Assembly: GCA_948144175.1 (NCBI GenBank)
Contig: CANXME010002049.1
Location: 434,001 to 498,000, forward strand
Direction of reading: 5' to 3'
DNA length: 64,000 nucleotides
From: Closterium sp. NIES-65
Taxonomy: Eukaryota; Streptophyta; Zygnematophyceae; Desmidiales; Closteriaceae
The stretch's first letter is position 1, and every line of letters starts with the position of its first letter. The translations under genes and the position numbers were made by a program. Below, one piece after another: positions 55,201 through 64,000 of this stretch. The notes under the pieces are model-generated. The model saw nothing but the letters and a program-made list of their open reading frames with translations. It was not told where the DNA came from and did not search any database.

Positions 55201-57825
55201 TCCCTCGCCTTCAACTCAGGTCAGTCCTTTTCCACGGTGCAGTGCGGTTTTGTGCGGTGCATCAGTGGGGTGCAGCGACGGCAAGGTGCATGTGCATAAC
55301 ATAAGGCTGGATAGGCCAGTCGTGGACTTCACCCACGCTGCTGCCGGCGCTGTGACATCCCTCGCCTTCAACTCAGGTCAGTCCTTTTCCACGGTGCAGT
55401 GCGGTTTTGTGCGGTGCATCAGTGGGGTGCAGCGACGGCAAGGTGCATGTGCATAACATAAGGCTGGATAGGCCAGTCGTGGACTTCACCCACGCTGCTG
55501 CCGGCGCCGTGACATCCCTCGCCTTCAACTCAGGTCAGTCCTTTTCCACGGTGCAGTGCGGTTTTGTGCGGTGCATCAGTGGGGTGCAGCGACGGCAAGG
55601 TGCATGTGCATAACATAAGGCTGGATAGGCCAGTCGTGGACTTCACCCACGCTGCTGCCGGCGCCGTGACATCCCTCGCCTTCAACTCAGGTCAGTCCTT
55701 TTCCACGGTGCAGTGCGGTTTTGTGCGGTGCATCAGTGGGGTGCAGCGACGGCAAGGTGCATGTGCATAACATAAGGCTGGATAGGCCAGTCGTGGACTT
55801 CACCCACGCTGCTGCCGGCGCCGTGACATCCCTCGCCTTCAACTCAGGTCAGTCCTTTTCCACGGTGCAGTGCGGTTTTGTGCGGTGCATCAGTGGGGTG
55901 CAGCGACGGCAAGGTGCATGTGCATAACATAAGGCTGGATAGGCCAGTCGTGGACTTCACCCACGCTGCTGCCGGCGCCGTCACCTCCCTGGCCTTCAAC
56001 TCAGGTTAGTGGGCCTTCTCTTGCGGTCTTGTGCGGTTTAGTGCGGCACCGCGGTGCAGCGCGGTGCAGTGGTGAGCAGTGGGGATAGCAGCGCTGGTGG
56101 GGTCGCCTGCGTTGGACACGGTGGCAGTGGGGTGCAGCGACGGCAAGGTGCATGTGCATAACATAAGGCTGGATAAACCAGCCGTGGATTTCACCCACGC
56201 TGCTGCCAGCGCTGTGACTTCCCTGGCCATCAACGCAGGTCAGCCTTCGTCAATGGTGTAGTGCGCTTTAGTGCGGTTGAGTGCAGTGCTGGGTTCAGTC
56301 CAGCGATGGCAAGGTGCATGTGCATGACATCCGGCTGGATAACCCGCCGCCTGCACTCCCATCATCCCTGATGCTCATGTTGTTCTGCTGTTCTGCTCCG
56401 CCCTGCTGTATTTTGAGGCGCCTCAAAATAACCCGCCGCCTGCACTCCCATCATCCCTGATGCTCATGTTGTTCTGCTGTTCTCCCCCTGCTGCTCCCAC
56501 CCCCCTCACTCCGCAGATGGTCCGCCTCTTCTAGCGGTGGGCGGCATGGGAGGAGCTATCAGCGTGTGGGACCTCACCAACCGCCGTCTGCACTCTATCA
56601 TTCCCGACGCTCATGATGGCCGTGTAGCGGCGCTTTCTTTTCTCGTGAATGAGCCGCTTCTGCTGTCCGCTGGCGCTGATAACAGCCTCAAGGTATGGCC
56701 TCTCCTTCTCCTCGCCCAAACAACCACTGCCTGCACTCCATCATCCCGGATGCCCACACCACAATGGCCGCGTGGCTGCCCTCTCTTTCCTCGTCAACGA
56801 GCCTTTTCTGCTCTCTGCTGGGGCAGACAACAGCCTCAAGGTACTGCTGGTGCCTCTGTAGCCCCTCTCTGTAGCCCCTCTCTGTAGCCCCTCTCTGTAG
56901 CCCCTCTCTGTAGCCCCTCTCTGTAGCCCCTCTCTGTAGCCCCTCTCTGTAGCCCCTCTCTGTAGCCCCTCTCTGTAGCCCCTCTCTGTTGATCCTCGCC
57001 TCCCGTTCTTCCCCATCCCATCTACCGCCGCCTGCACTGCACGCCATCAACTTTTGAGACGTCTCAAAAGTCGTCTCATGAGACGTCTCAAAATTTCTTC
57101 CCCATCCCATCTACCGCCGCCTGCACTGCACGCCATCATCCCCGACGCGCATGACGGCCGCGTGGCAGCCCTCTCCTTCTTCGTCAATGAGCCTCTGCTC
57201 TTGTGTGCCGGTGCCGATAACAGCCTCAAGCTACATGCTGTGGTCCTCCTGTGCCCCACTTGGCTGTAGTCTCTGTAGCCCCCCCTCTCCATTCACCTAA
57301 CAAAGCGTCATCTGCACTCCATCATTCCCGACACCCATGACGGGCGTGTGGCTGCCCTCTCCTTCCTCGTCAACGAGCCTCTTCTGCTCTCTGCTGGTTT
57401 TGAGTCGACTCAAAAACAAGCGAGCCTCTTCTGCTCTCTGCTGGGGCAGACAACAGCCTCAAGGTGCGACTGTTGGAAGACCCACTGCAGTGTCTCTGTC
57501 TGTAGCCTCTTCTTCTCCCCCGTCCCACCCACCGCCGCCTGCACTCCATTATCCCCGATTCGCATGATGGCCGCGTGGCTGCCCTCTCCTTCCTTGTCAA
57601 TGAGCCTTTGCTCTTGTCTGCAGGGGCAAACAACAGCCTCAAGGTAATGCTAACGCTTCCGTAACCCCTTCTCTTCTTCAATCGTCGTCTGTGACCTCAC
57701 CAATCGCCGTCTGTGACCTCACCAATCGTCGTCTGCACTCCACCATCCCCGGCGCTCACGACGGTCTGCCCCTGCTAATATATGGTCTCCATCATCCCCG
57801 TCAAAATATGCTCTCCCTGTTAATC

Positions 57826-57900
<75 letters not shown>

Positions 57901-60900
57901 CATCACCTCCCCTCCCCTTCTCACCTTCTCCCCCTCTCCCCATTGTGTTCCCCACTCCCCCATCAACCCCCCGTTCCCCTCTCACCTTCTCCCCCTCTCC
58001 CACCCGTTGTGTCCCCTACTCCCTTTTCCAACACGCCTTCCCGACCGCTACCCGCCCCGCTTCTTCTCCCATATCAGATCTGGATATTTGATTCGGTGGA
58101 CGACAACCCTCGTCTCTTGCGCTACCGCACAGGACACAGCTCGCCGCCCTGCTGCATCAAGTAAGTTAAGCAAGCCGCCCTGCTGCATCAAGTAAGTTAA
58201 GCAAGCCGCCCTGCTGCATCAAGTAAGTTAAGCAAGCCGCCCTGCTGCATCAAGTAAGTACAAAGCAAACCTCTCTGCTTCATCAAGGGGTACAAAGCAA
58301 ACCGCCCTGCTGCTATCGTTTCTGAAAATTCTGGCACCCCATCTCACCCCATCTCACCACATCTCACCACATCTCACCACATCTCACCACATCTCACCAC
58401 ATCTCACCCCATCTCACCACATCTCACCACATCTCACCACATCTCACCCCATCTCACCCCATCTCACCCCATCTCACCCCATCACATCCCACCATCAGGT
58501 ACTACAGGAACGGACGCCACATTCTCATCACGTTCCTCCCATCACACCCTATCACACTCCATCCCACACCACCATCACATCTCACCCGATCTCACCCGAT
58601 CTTACCGCATCGCACCGCATCCCACCCAACGCCAGGTACTACAGGAACGGCCGTCACATTCTCTCGGCTGGGCTCGACAGAAGCTTCCGCATCTTCTCCA
58701 CCGTTCAGGTATGCTTTCAGTACCGTTCTATACCATCCTCCACCGTTCAGAAATGCTTCGAAGTGTTCAAGAATGTTGTCAGGAGTTTCTCTCACATACA
58801 AGATTTGAGGCGCCGGGAAATTCGACGCACGGGCAAATGTTGCTCTGTCAGTACTTGTTCCGATTGTGTGAGTTTGTGTGTGAGAGTGCGTGCCTCTCTG
58901 TGTGTGCGCATGTGTATGTCATTCCAAATGCTCCTCTTAATGTTTTGTTTTCTTGGGTTGTATTTGTACAGGGATACGGAATGCTCTTCTTCATGTTTTT
59001 TTTTTTTTTGCCACCCGCGTTGGACTCATAATTGGAAAGCTCACACTCGTACGCTCCTCCCTCCTTTTCTGTTCCTTCCCCCTACCAGGACCAGCAAAGC
59101 CGGGAGTTATCGCAGGGAAACTTTGAGAAGAGAATGAAGAAAATGATGATGAAGGTGAGGGAAGGGGGTGGGAGGAAAGAACCGAGTGGTGATACACCTT
59201 CGCAGGTAATTGAGGGGGCGTCATGGTGTAGTGAGGTGCATTTTGAGGCGCCTCAAAATGCACCTCACTACAGGTGAGGGAAGGGGGTGGGAGGAAAGAA
59301 CCGAGTGGTGATACACCTTTGCAGGTAAATGAGGGGGCGTCATGGACCAACTTTTGAGGCGCCTCAAAAGTATAGACCAAGGCATGGGTTTATTGCAGGG
59401 AAACTCAGAAAAGAGGATGAATAGGATGATGATGAAGGTGAAGGGGATGAGAGAGGGGCGAGACCCACCCTGGTATGCATGGATGGGGAGAGCAAGGATT
59501 TGTCGCAGGGAAAATTAGAACGGATGAAAAGTCGTGTTTTGATTCGACTTGAAACACGACTCATTACACGCGGAGCAAGGAGTTATCACAGGGAAAATTA
59601 GAAAGGATGAAGAGGATGATGCGTGGGGGGAGGGGAGAGGGGGGGAAGAACAGGAGTGTGGACATACGTTGGCATGCATGGCAAGTTTCCGTCATCCTTG
59701 CACGTTGGTGCCAGTAAACCAATGGTGCAAGCACTCCTATAAGTTCATCGTTCCTCCTTCTGAGTTAACTCAAAAGTCACCTCGTTTTGAGTGGTCACAA
59801 TAGTTGCGAGCGTTGATATAAGTTCCCCATCCCTTCTTCCTGTGCCTCCCACCCTGCCCCTTCTTTGCTTGTCTCTTCGCTAATTCAAAAACTTCCACTG
59901 TCCTTCAACTTTCCCTTTCCCCTGCCCCCTCTCTCTCCCCTCGTTGCCACCTCTCTTTTTTTCAATCTCAGGAGGAGAAGCTAAAGCTCTCCAAGGTGGT
60001 CTGCATTGACGCTGGTAAGCATTTGTGTGGGAGGTGAGGATTTAGATGTCTGAGAGGAGTTTTGAGACGTCTCGAAATTTGAGACGTCTCCAAGGTGGTC
60101 CGCTCCGCAGTGCATAAATGGTGGTAAGCATTTGTGTGGGAGCTGAGGAACTTTGGAATGTCGTCACACATGGCTACTTCCCTCTAACCTTGTTACTACT
60201 TCTTACCGTCCTGTACTCCCTCTTCACCGCTTGTCATCCCTCTCTACCGCACTGTACCCACATCTCAGCTGAGGTGCGGGAGAGTGACTGGGCGAATGTG
60301 GTGACCTGTCACGAGGGCAACCCACCTAGCAGCATTCGTGTGGGAGCTGAGGAACTTTGGACCGTCGTCACACAAGGCTGGCTACTACCTCTCACCTTGT
60401 TGACCACTTCTGACCATTCTGTACTCCCTCTTCGCCCCTCTGTACCCCTCTGTACTTCATTATACCTTTATGTTCAGCTGAGGTGCGGGAGAGGGACTGG
60501 GCGAACGTGGTGACCTGCCACGAGGGTAACCCAGCAGCATTCGTTTGGGAGCTGAGGAATTTTGTGATCGGCAAGCTGAGGCTGGTTCCGCCAGGAATTG
60601 AACCCTCGCCTGCCACTGTAAGCAGGAGTAAGATTACAATTAGACATGGTCCTTCATGCCCTCTAGGAGTGAGATTAAGATTGATGCCCTCTACGATTGA
60701 AAGCCACCTTCTTTGCTTTTTAGATAAATCAGCTCCTCCCCTCCCTCCCCCCTCCCCTACCCTACCCTCCCCTCCCCTCCCCTCCCTACCCCTCCCCCCC
60801 CCCCTACTCCCCTTTTCCCCCTTCCCATTCCCTCCCCTCCCCTTCCCTTCCCTCCCCTTCCCTCCCCTCCTTTTCCCTCCCTTCTCAATAATGGGCATGC

Positions 60901-61344
60901 GTAGCGGGCGTGTGTGTTTCTGATCTAAGGCGCTTGAGAAATTGAAGGCATGCACAGCTAGTGTGTGTGTGTGTGGCAACTTCGCCCTTGTAGCCTTGTA
61001 GGAACCTCCTCGGGTGGTTTGCATTGCATCTCTTCCACCTGCAGTCAGCACGGCACCGCGTGGCGTACCAGTGGAGGAAGAAGCGAGCAATGCATCCCCT
61101 CTCTCTTCCCCCTCCCTGCCCAACCCACCAGGTGTGTGCGGCCAGCATGTGCGGCAACTTCGCCCTGGTAGGCACCTCCTCGGGTCATCTGCACCTCTTC
61201 CACCTGCAGTCAGCACGGCACCGCGTGGCGTACCAGTCAGAGAAGATGCAGTACAGCCCGGCACATGGCGGCATGGTGACTGGCGCTGCTATTGACGCAC
61301 TCAACAGGCACAGCATCAGCTGCGGCAGAGATGGGCGTGTCAAG
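52273..61344 (+). CDS. UTP21: UTP21/WDR36, small-subunit processome WD40 protein (5' part, exons 1-10)
   Basis: Inferred exons: 52273-52402, 53067-53167, 54368-54965, 56517-56692, 58078-58160, 58636-58708, 59089-59154, 59972-60014, 60478-60617, 61132-61344. They join in phase to about 541 residues; the rest lies beyond 64000. UTP21 is a tandem WD40 scaffold of the nucleolar UTP-B complex for 18S rRNA processing. Matches to the family: PFRAIGYITDDTPFSVRR at the start, SIRALTSHRDRTFAAFGTDI, HPDTYLNKLLFASEDGRMQL, FKGWGVGITALVGSPALD, GKVHVHNIRLD, VPLSAGADNSLK-type strands in exon 4, NGRHILSAGLDRSFRIFS, DQQSRELSQGNFEKR, EVRERDWANVVTCHEGNPAA and CGNFALVGTSSGHLHLFHLQ. An acidic Glu/Gly insert follows residue 115 in exon 3. 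Introns are filled with partial exon copies, palindromes and a TRIM. Confidence 0.9.
52937..52995 (+). pseudogene. Degenerate upstream copy of UTP21 exon 2
   Basis: CCAG/GAACAGCTCCC reads EQLPMAIRPLISHQHRTFAAT then stop, parallel to SELPKSIRALTSHRDRTFAAF of the true exon. Confidence 0.75.
53270..53646 (+). mobile_element. TRIM element in UTP21 intron 2
   Basis: Identical 97-bp LTRs (53270-53366, 53550-53646; TGTAACGCC...GTGTTACA) enclose 183 bp. TGGTATCAGAGC, the perfect initiator-Met primer site, begins 2 bp after the left LTR (53369-53380). CCAGGGGGGGACGAG precedes the right LTR as polypurine tract. Flanks GGGGG (53265-53269, 53647-53651) fit a 5-bp duplication, though in a G-rich repeat. 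At 377 bp with no coding it is a textbook TRIM. It is young, judging by the identical LTRs, and lies in the same orientation as the host gene. Confidence 0.95.
53699..53792 (+). pseudogene. Downstream copy of UTP21 exon 2
   Basis: Reads SKSVHALTSHRDCTFAALVGTDIAAFYCSPQ with a 3-nt insertion and loss of the first codons, then a GT donor (GTGGAA). Confidence 0.85.
53999..54325 (+). pseudogene. Two copies of the start of UTP21 exon 3
   Basis: 53999-54118 (VRTLKGHRAKVRLLL, then one-base slip and stop) and 54189-54325 (VGTFKGHRAKVRLLLVLGE, stop after RDAHPP), each with its own GGCAG acceptor. The true exon begins at 54368 and stays open. Confidence 0.9.
55050..56240 (+). repeat. Array of copies of the end of UTP21 exon 3, including a 157-bp tandem repeat
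   Basis: Copy at about 55056-55218, then five units of exactly 157 bp (starts at about 55250, 55407, 55564, 55721, 55878), and another longer copy at about 56075-56238. Each encodes CSDGKVHVHNIRLDRPVVDF and ends with a GTCAGT-type donor. 157 is not a multiple of three. A last fragment with GGCAAGGTGCATGTGCATGA lies at 56305. Confidence 0.95.
56342..56494 (+). repeat. Direct repeat split by a 22-nt perfect palindrome
   Basis: Arms of about 64-67 bp (56342-56408 and 56431-56494; ACCCGCCGCCTGCACTCCCA...) flank a palindrome at 56409-56430 with core TTTTGAGGCGCCTCAAAA. Confidence 0.93.
56856..56990. repeat. 13-bp minisatellite CTGTAGCCCCTCT
   Basis: About ten near-perfect copies between two exon-4 pseudo-copies. 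Confidence 0.95.
57006..57138 (+). repeat. 44-bp direct repeat split by a palindromic block
   Basis: Arms 57006-57049 and 57095-57138 are identical by eye. Between them are a perfect 20-nt palindrome (57051-57070, core TTTTGAGACGTCTCAAAA) and a second GAGACGTCTC unit to 57093. Confidence 0.93.
57374..57444 (+). repeat. 24-bp direct repeat split by TTTTGAGTCGACTCAAAA
   Basis: Arms 57374-57397 and 57421-57444 (CGAGCCTCTTCTGCTCTCTG...) flank the perfect palindrome at 57398-57415. Confidence 0.93.
57835..57898. repeat. (CT)n microsatellite
   Basis: About 32 CT units after a C-run, in intron 4. Confidence 0.95.
58144..58257 (+). repeat. Exon 5 donor repeated four times
   Basis: A 31-bp unit (CCGCCCTGCTGCATCAA/GTAAGTTAAGCAAG) that includes the last 17 bp of exon 5 and its donor is repeated four times, so four equivalent GTAAGT donors are present. 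A fifth, damaged copy follows to 58320. Confidence 0.93.
58336..58490. repeat. 10-bp minisatellite CATCTCACCA
   Basis: About 15 copies in intron 5. Confidence 0.95.
58500..58541 (+). pseudogene. Truncated copy of UTP21 exon 6
   Basis: CAG/GTACTACAGGAACGG reads YYRNGRHIL as in the true exon (58636-58708), then diverges. Confidence 0.85.
59154..59345 (+). repeat. 73-bp direct repeat split by a 46-nt perfect palindrome
   Basis: Arms 59154-59226 and 59273-59345 differ at two bases and abut the palindrome 59227-59272 with no gap. The palindrome has 23-nt arms and core TTTTGAGGCGCCTCAAAA. The left arm starts at the last base of exon 7 and contains its donor. Confidence 0.95.
59351..59612 (+). repeat. 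Three further exon-7 copies separated by palindromes
   Basis: A perfect 20-nt palindrome at 59351-59370 precedes an exon-7 copy (about 59375-59447). Copies at about 59489-59530 and 59573-59612 (GAGCAAGGA...CAGGGAAAATTAGAA) flank an imperfect inverted repeat at 59531-59560 (GTCGTGTTTTGATT...AAACACGAC). A further variant, TTCTGAGTTAACTCAAAA, is at 59757-59774. Confidence 0.88.
59991..60165 (+). repeat. Exon-8 end duplicated around GAGACGTCTC palindromes
   Basis: CCAAGGTGGTC and GGTAAGCATTTGTGTGGGAG occur on both sides of 60060-60089, which holds TTTTGAGACGTCTCGAAA and a second GAGACGTCTC. Confidence 0.85.
60125..60385 (+). pseudogene. Two damaged copies of UTP21 exon 9
   Basis: 60268-60385 reads AEVRESDWANVVTCHEGNPP then slips frame; about 60128-60175 repeats only the ATTTGTGTGGGAGCTGAGGA part. 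The true exon is 60478-60617. Confidence 0.88.
60725..60890. repeat. C/T-rich low-complexity tract
   Basis: Pyrimidine tract in intron 9. Confidence 0.8.
60970..61080 (+). pseudogene. Upstream partial copy of UTP21 exon 10
   Basis: GTGTGTGGCAACTTCGCCCT and CACCTGCAGTCAGCACGGCA match exon 10; insertions break the frame. Confidence 0.88.
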
Positions 61345-61409
61345 GTGAGTAAGAGAACTGGCAGGCAGCATGGAACTGTTTTTCTCTCTCCTCCTCTCTC
61401 ACCGAGTGG

Positions 61410-61711
61410 CGTCCAGAAGATGCAGTAGAGTCCGGCACATGGTGGCATGGTGACTGGCGCTGCTGTCGATGCGCTCAACGGCCACAGCATCAACGGCCAC
61501 AGCATCAGCTGCGGCAGAGATGGGCATGTCAAGGTGAGAGCAGAGACGGTCGGTTCAAGGGGAGTGAGAGCACTGGCAGGCAGCACCGCGTGGCGTACCA
61601 GTCAGAGAAGATGCAGTACAGCCCGATGCACGGTGGCATGGTGCACGGTGGCATGGTGCACGGTGGCATGGTGCACGGTGGCATGGTGACTGGCGCTGCT
61701 AATGACGCTCT
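61410..61711 (+). pseudogene. Two downstream copies of UTP21 exon 10
   Basis: 61410-61534 ends in AAG/GTGAGA like exon 10 and carries two units of the 15-bp motif. The copy from 61582 has four 15-bp MVHGG-type units (61632-61691) and then leads into the large satellite. The true exon 10 has one related unit (NRHSI). Confidence 0.9.
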
Positions 61712-64000
61712 CAACGGGCACAGCATCAACGGGCACAGCATCAACGGGCACAGCATCAACGGGCACAGCATCAACGGCCACAGCATCAACGGGCACAGCA
61801 TCAACGGGCACAGCATCAACGGGCACAGCATCAACGGGCACAGCATCAACGGGCACAGCATCAACGGGCACAGCATCAACGGGCACAGCATCAACGGGCA
61901 CAGCATCAACGGGCACAGCATCAACGGGCACAGCATCAACGGGCACAGCATCAACGGGCACAGCATCAACGGGCACAGCATCAACGGGCACAGCATCAAC
62001 GGCACAGCATCAACGGGCACAGCATCAACGGGCACAGCATCAACGGGCACAGCATCAACGGGCACAGCATCAACGGGCACAGCATCAACGGGCACAGCAT
62101 CAACGGGCACAGCATCAACGGGCACAGCATCAACGGGCACAGCATCAACGGGCACAGCATCAACGGGCACAGCATCAACGGGCACAGCATCAACGGGCAC
62201 AGCATCAACGGGCACAGCATCAACGGGCACAGCATCAACGGGCACAGCATCAACGGGCACAGCATCAACGGGCACAGCATCAACGGGCCACAGCATCAAC
62301 GGGCACAGCATCAACGGGCACAGCATCAACGGGCACAGCATCAACGGGCACAGCATCAACGGGCACAGCATCAACGGGCACAGCATCAACGGGCACAGCA
62401 TCAACGGGCACAGCATCAACGGGCACAGCATCAACGGGCACAGCATCAACGGGCACAGCATCAACGGGCACAGCATCAACGGGCACAGCATCAACGGCAC
62501 AGCATCAACGGGCACAGCATCAACGGGCACAGCATCAACGGGCACAGCATCAACGGGCACAGCATCAACGGGCACAGCATCAACGGGCACAGCATCAACG
62601 GGCACAGCATCAACGGGCACAGCATCAACGGGCACAGCATCAACGGGCACAGCATCAACGGGCACAGCATCAACGGGCACAGCATCAACGGGCACAGCAT
62701 CAACGGGCACAGCATCAACGGGCACAGCATCAACGGGCACAGCATCAACGGGCACAGCATCAACGGGCACAGCATCAACGGGCACAGCATCAACGGGCAC
62801 AGCATCAACGGGCACAGCATCAACGGGCACAGCATCAACGGGCACAGCATCAACGGGCACAGCATCAACGGGCACAGCATCAACGGGCACAGCATCAACG
62901 GGCACAGCATCAACGGGCACAGCATCAACGGGCACAGCATCAACGGGCACAGCATCAACGGGCACAGCATCAACGGGCACAGCATCAACGGGCACAGCAT
63001 CAACGGGCACAGCATCAACGGGCACAGCATCAACGGGCACAGCATCAACGGGCACAGCATCAACGGGCACAGCATCAACGGGCACAGCATCAACGGGCAC
63101 AGCATCAACGGGCACAGCATCAACGGGCACAGCATCAACGGGCACAGCATCAACGGGCACAGCATCAACGGGCACAGCATCAACGGGCACAGCATCAACG
63201 GGCACAGCATCAACGGGCACAGCATCAACGGGCACAGCATCAACGGGCACAGCATCAACGGGCACAGCATCAACGGGCACAGCATCAACGGGCACAGCAT
63301 CAACGGGCACAGCATCAACGGCCACAGCATCAACGGGCACAGCATCAACGGGCACAGCATCAACGGGCACAGCATCAACGGGCACAGCATCAACGGCCAC
63401 AGCATCAACGGGCACAGCATCAACGGGCACAGCATCAACGGGCACAGCATCAACGGGCACAGCATCAACGGGCACAGCATCAACGGGCACAGCATCAACG
63501 GGCACAGCATCAACGGCCACAGCATCAACGGGCACAGCATCAACGGGCACAGCATCAACGGGCACAGCATCAACGGGCACAGCATCAACGGGCACAGCAT
63601 CAACGGGCACAGCATCAACGGGCACAGCATCAACGGGCACAGCATCAACGGGCACAGCATCAACGGGCACAGCATCAACGGGCACAGCATCAACGGGCAC
63701 AGCATCAACGGCCACAGCATCAACGGCCACAGCATCAACGGGCACAGCATCAACGGGCACAGCATCAACGGGCACAGCATCAACGGGCACAGCATCAACG
63801 GGCACAGCATCAACGGCACAGCATCAACGGGCACAGCATCAACGGCCACAGCATCAACGGCCACAGCATCAACGGGCACAGCATCAACGGGCACAGCATC
63901 AACGGGCACAGCATCAACGGGCACAGCATCAACGGGCACAGCATCAACGGGCACAGCATCAACGGGCACAGCATCAACGGGCACAGCATCAACGGGCACA
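61712..64000. repeat. 15-bp minisatellite AACGGGCACAGCATC, about 150 units, runs off the window
   Basis: Near-perfect array. Some units have GGCCAC instead of GGGCAC, and single-base slips occur near 62000, 62285, 62492 and 63813. On the plus strand all three frames are free of stops (NGHSI, TGTAS, RAQHQ). It derives from exon 10 of UTP21. The very long minus-strand frames (VDAVP, MLCPL) are repeat artefacts. Confidence 0.97.

Larger units (their letters stand above)
56720..57770 (+). repeat. At least five damaged copies of UTP21 exon 4
   Basis: Copies near 56729-56842, 57118-57233, 57310-57397, 57421-57464, 57540-57643 and a stub at 57728-57768 repeat RRLHSIIPDAHDGRVAALSF ... SAGADNSLK with frameshifts. 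Several keep the AAG/GT donor. The intact exon is 56517-56692. Confidence 0.92.

Noticed and set aside
60588..60660. tRNA-like GGTTCAATTCC on the minus strand within exon 9
   Set aside because: The T-arm does not pair properly and no anticodon arm fits; the stretch reads as coding sequence in phase.
61529..63999. Very long minus-strand open frames (758 and 502 codons) of VDAVP/MLCPL repeats
   Set aside because: They are the reverse complement of a 15-bp satellite that grew from a plus-strand exon; no independent coding signal.
61712..64000. CRISPR-like array
   Set aside because: Units are contiguous 15-mers without unique spacers, in a eukaryotic gene.
1..64000. Retroviral envelope, plasmid or phage genes
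   Set aside because: No envelope-like membrane protein or prokaryotic replication/packaging gene was seen in any element.

Overview
This is a eukaryotic nuclear window with spliced genes and plant-type retrotransposons. It most likely comes from a streptophyte alga or another early-diverging green lineage. The basis is a plant-type cytosolic cysteine synthase gene, plant-like Ty1/copia and chromovirus elements, initiator-Met-type primer sites, moderately high GC and abundant minisatellites. A desmid-like alga is my guess, at low confidence. There are no prokaryotic features.

Left part (1-41989): a deeply nested transposon cluster, decoded mainly from terminal repeats and exact target-site duplications (TSDs). 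Copia-A (119-9548, minus, TSD GTTGG) carries a small non-autonomous LTR element (3479-4869, TSD AAGAC) and two solo LTRs (736-911, TSD AGAAA; 8111-8329, TSD CTATT). Beside it lies Copia-G (9714-41989, minus). Its left LTR is split by a hAT DNA transposon (9753-35471, ends CAGGCCCTCA/TGAGGGCCTG, 8-bp TSD GTTGGTTG). The hAT contains Copia-E (10543-18862, TSD CGACT), which hosts small element F (17282-18567, TSD AACGG, identical LTRs). It also contains chromovirus Gypsy-B (19146-31539), whose right LTR is split by Copia-C (23795-31173, TSD AGTAC). All large elements are broken by stops and frameshifts.

Middle (41990-46460): no gene recognised. It holds diverged repeats, an orphan primer-site/LTR-like block and a 20-22 bp minisatellite.

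Right part (46461-64000): two divergently transcribed housekeeping genes share a roughly 1 kb intergenic region. On the minus strand is a complete 10-exon cytosolic O-acetylserine(thiol)lyase gene (cysteine synthesis). On the plus strand are the first ten exons of UTP21/WDR36 (small-subunit processome, 18S rRNA maturation), which continues past the window. A 377-bp TRIM with identical 97-bp LTRs sits in UTP21 intron 2.

The most unusual signal is in these two genes. Most exons are accompanied in their introns by truncated or frameshifted copies of themselves that keep a splice junction. In UTP21 several duplications are separated by palindromes of the form TTTTGAG-N4-CTCAAAA, with the duplicated arms flanking the palindrome like a long variable target-site duplication. 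One exon fragment has expanded into a 15-bp minisatellite of about 150 units that fills the last 2.3 kb. In the retrotransposon part, the notable items are a GW/WG-rich (Argonaute-hook-like) segment inside Copia-A and covarying hairpins shared by two small LTR elements.
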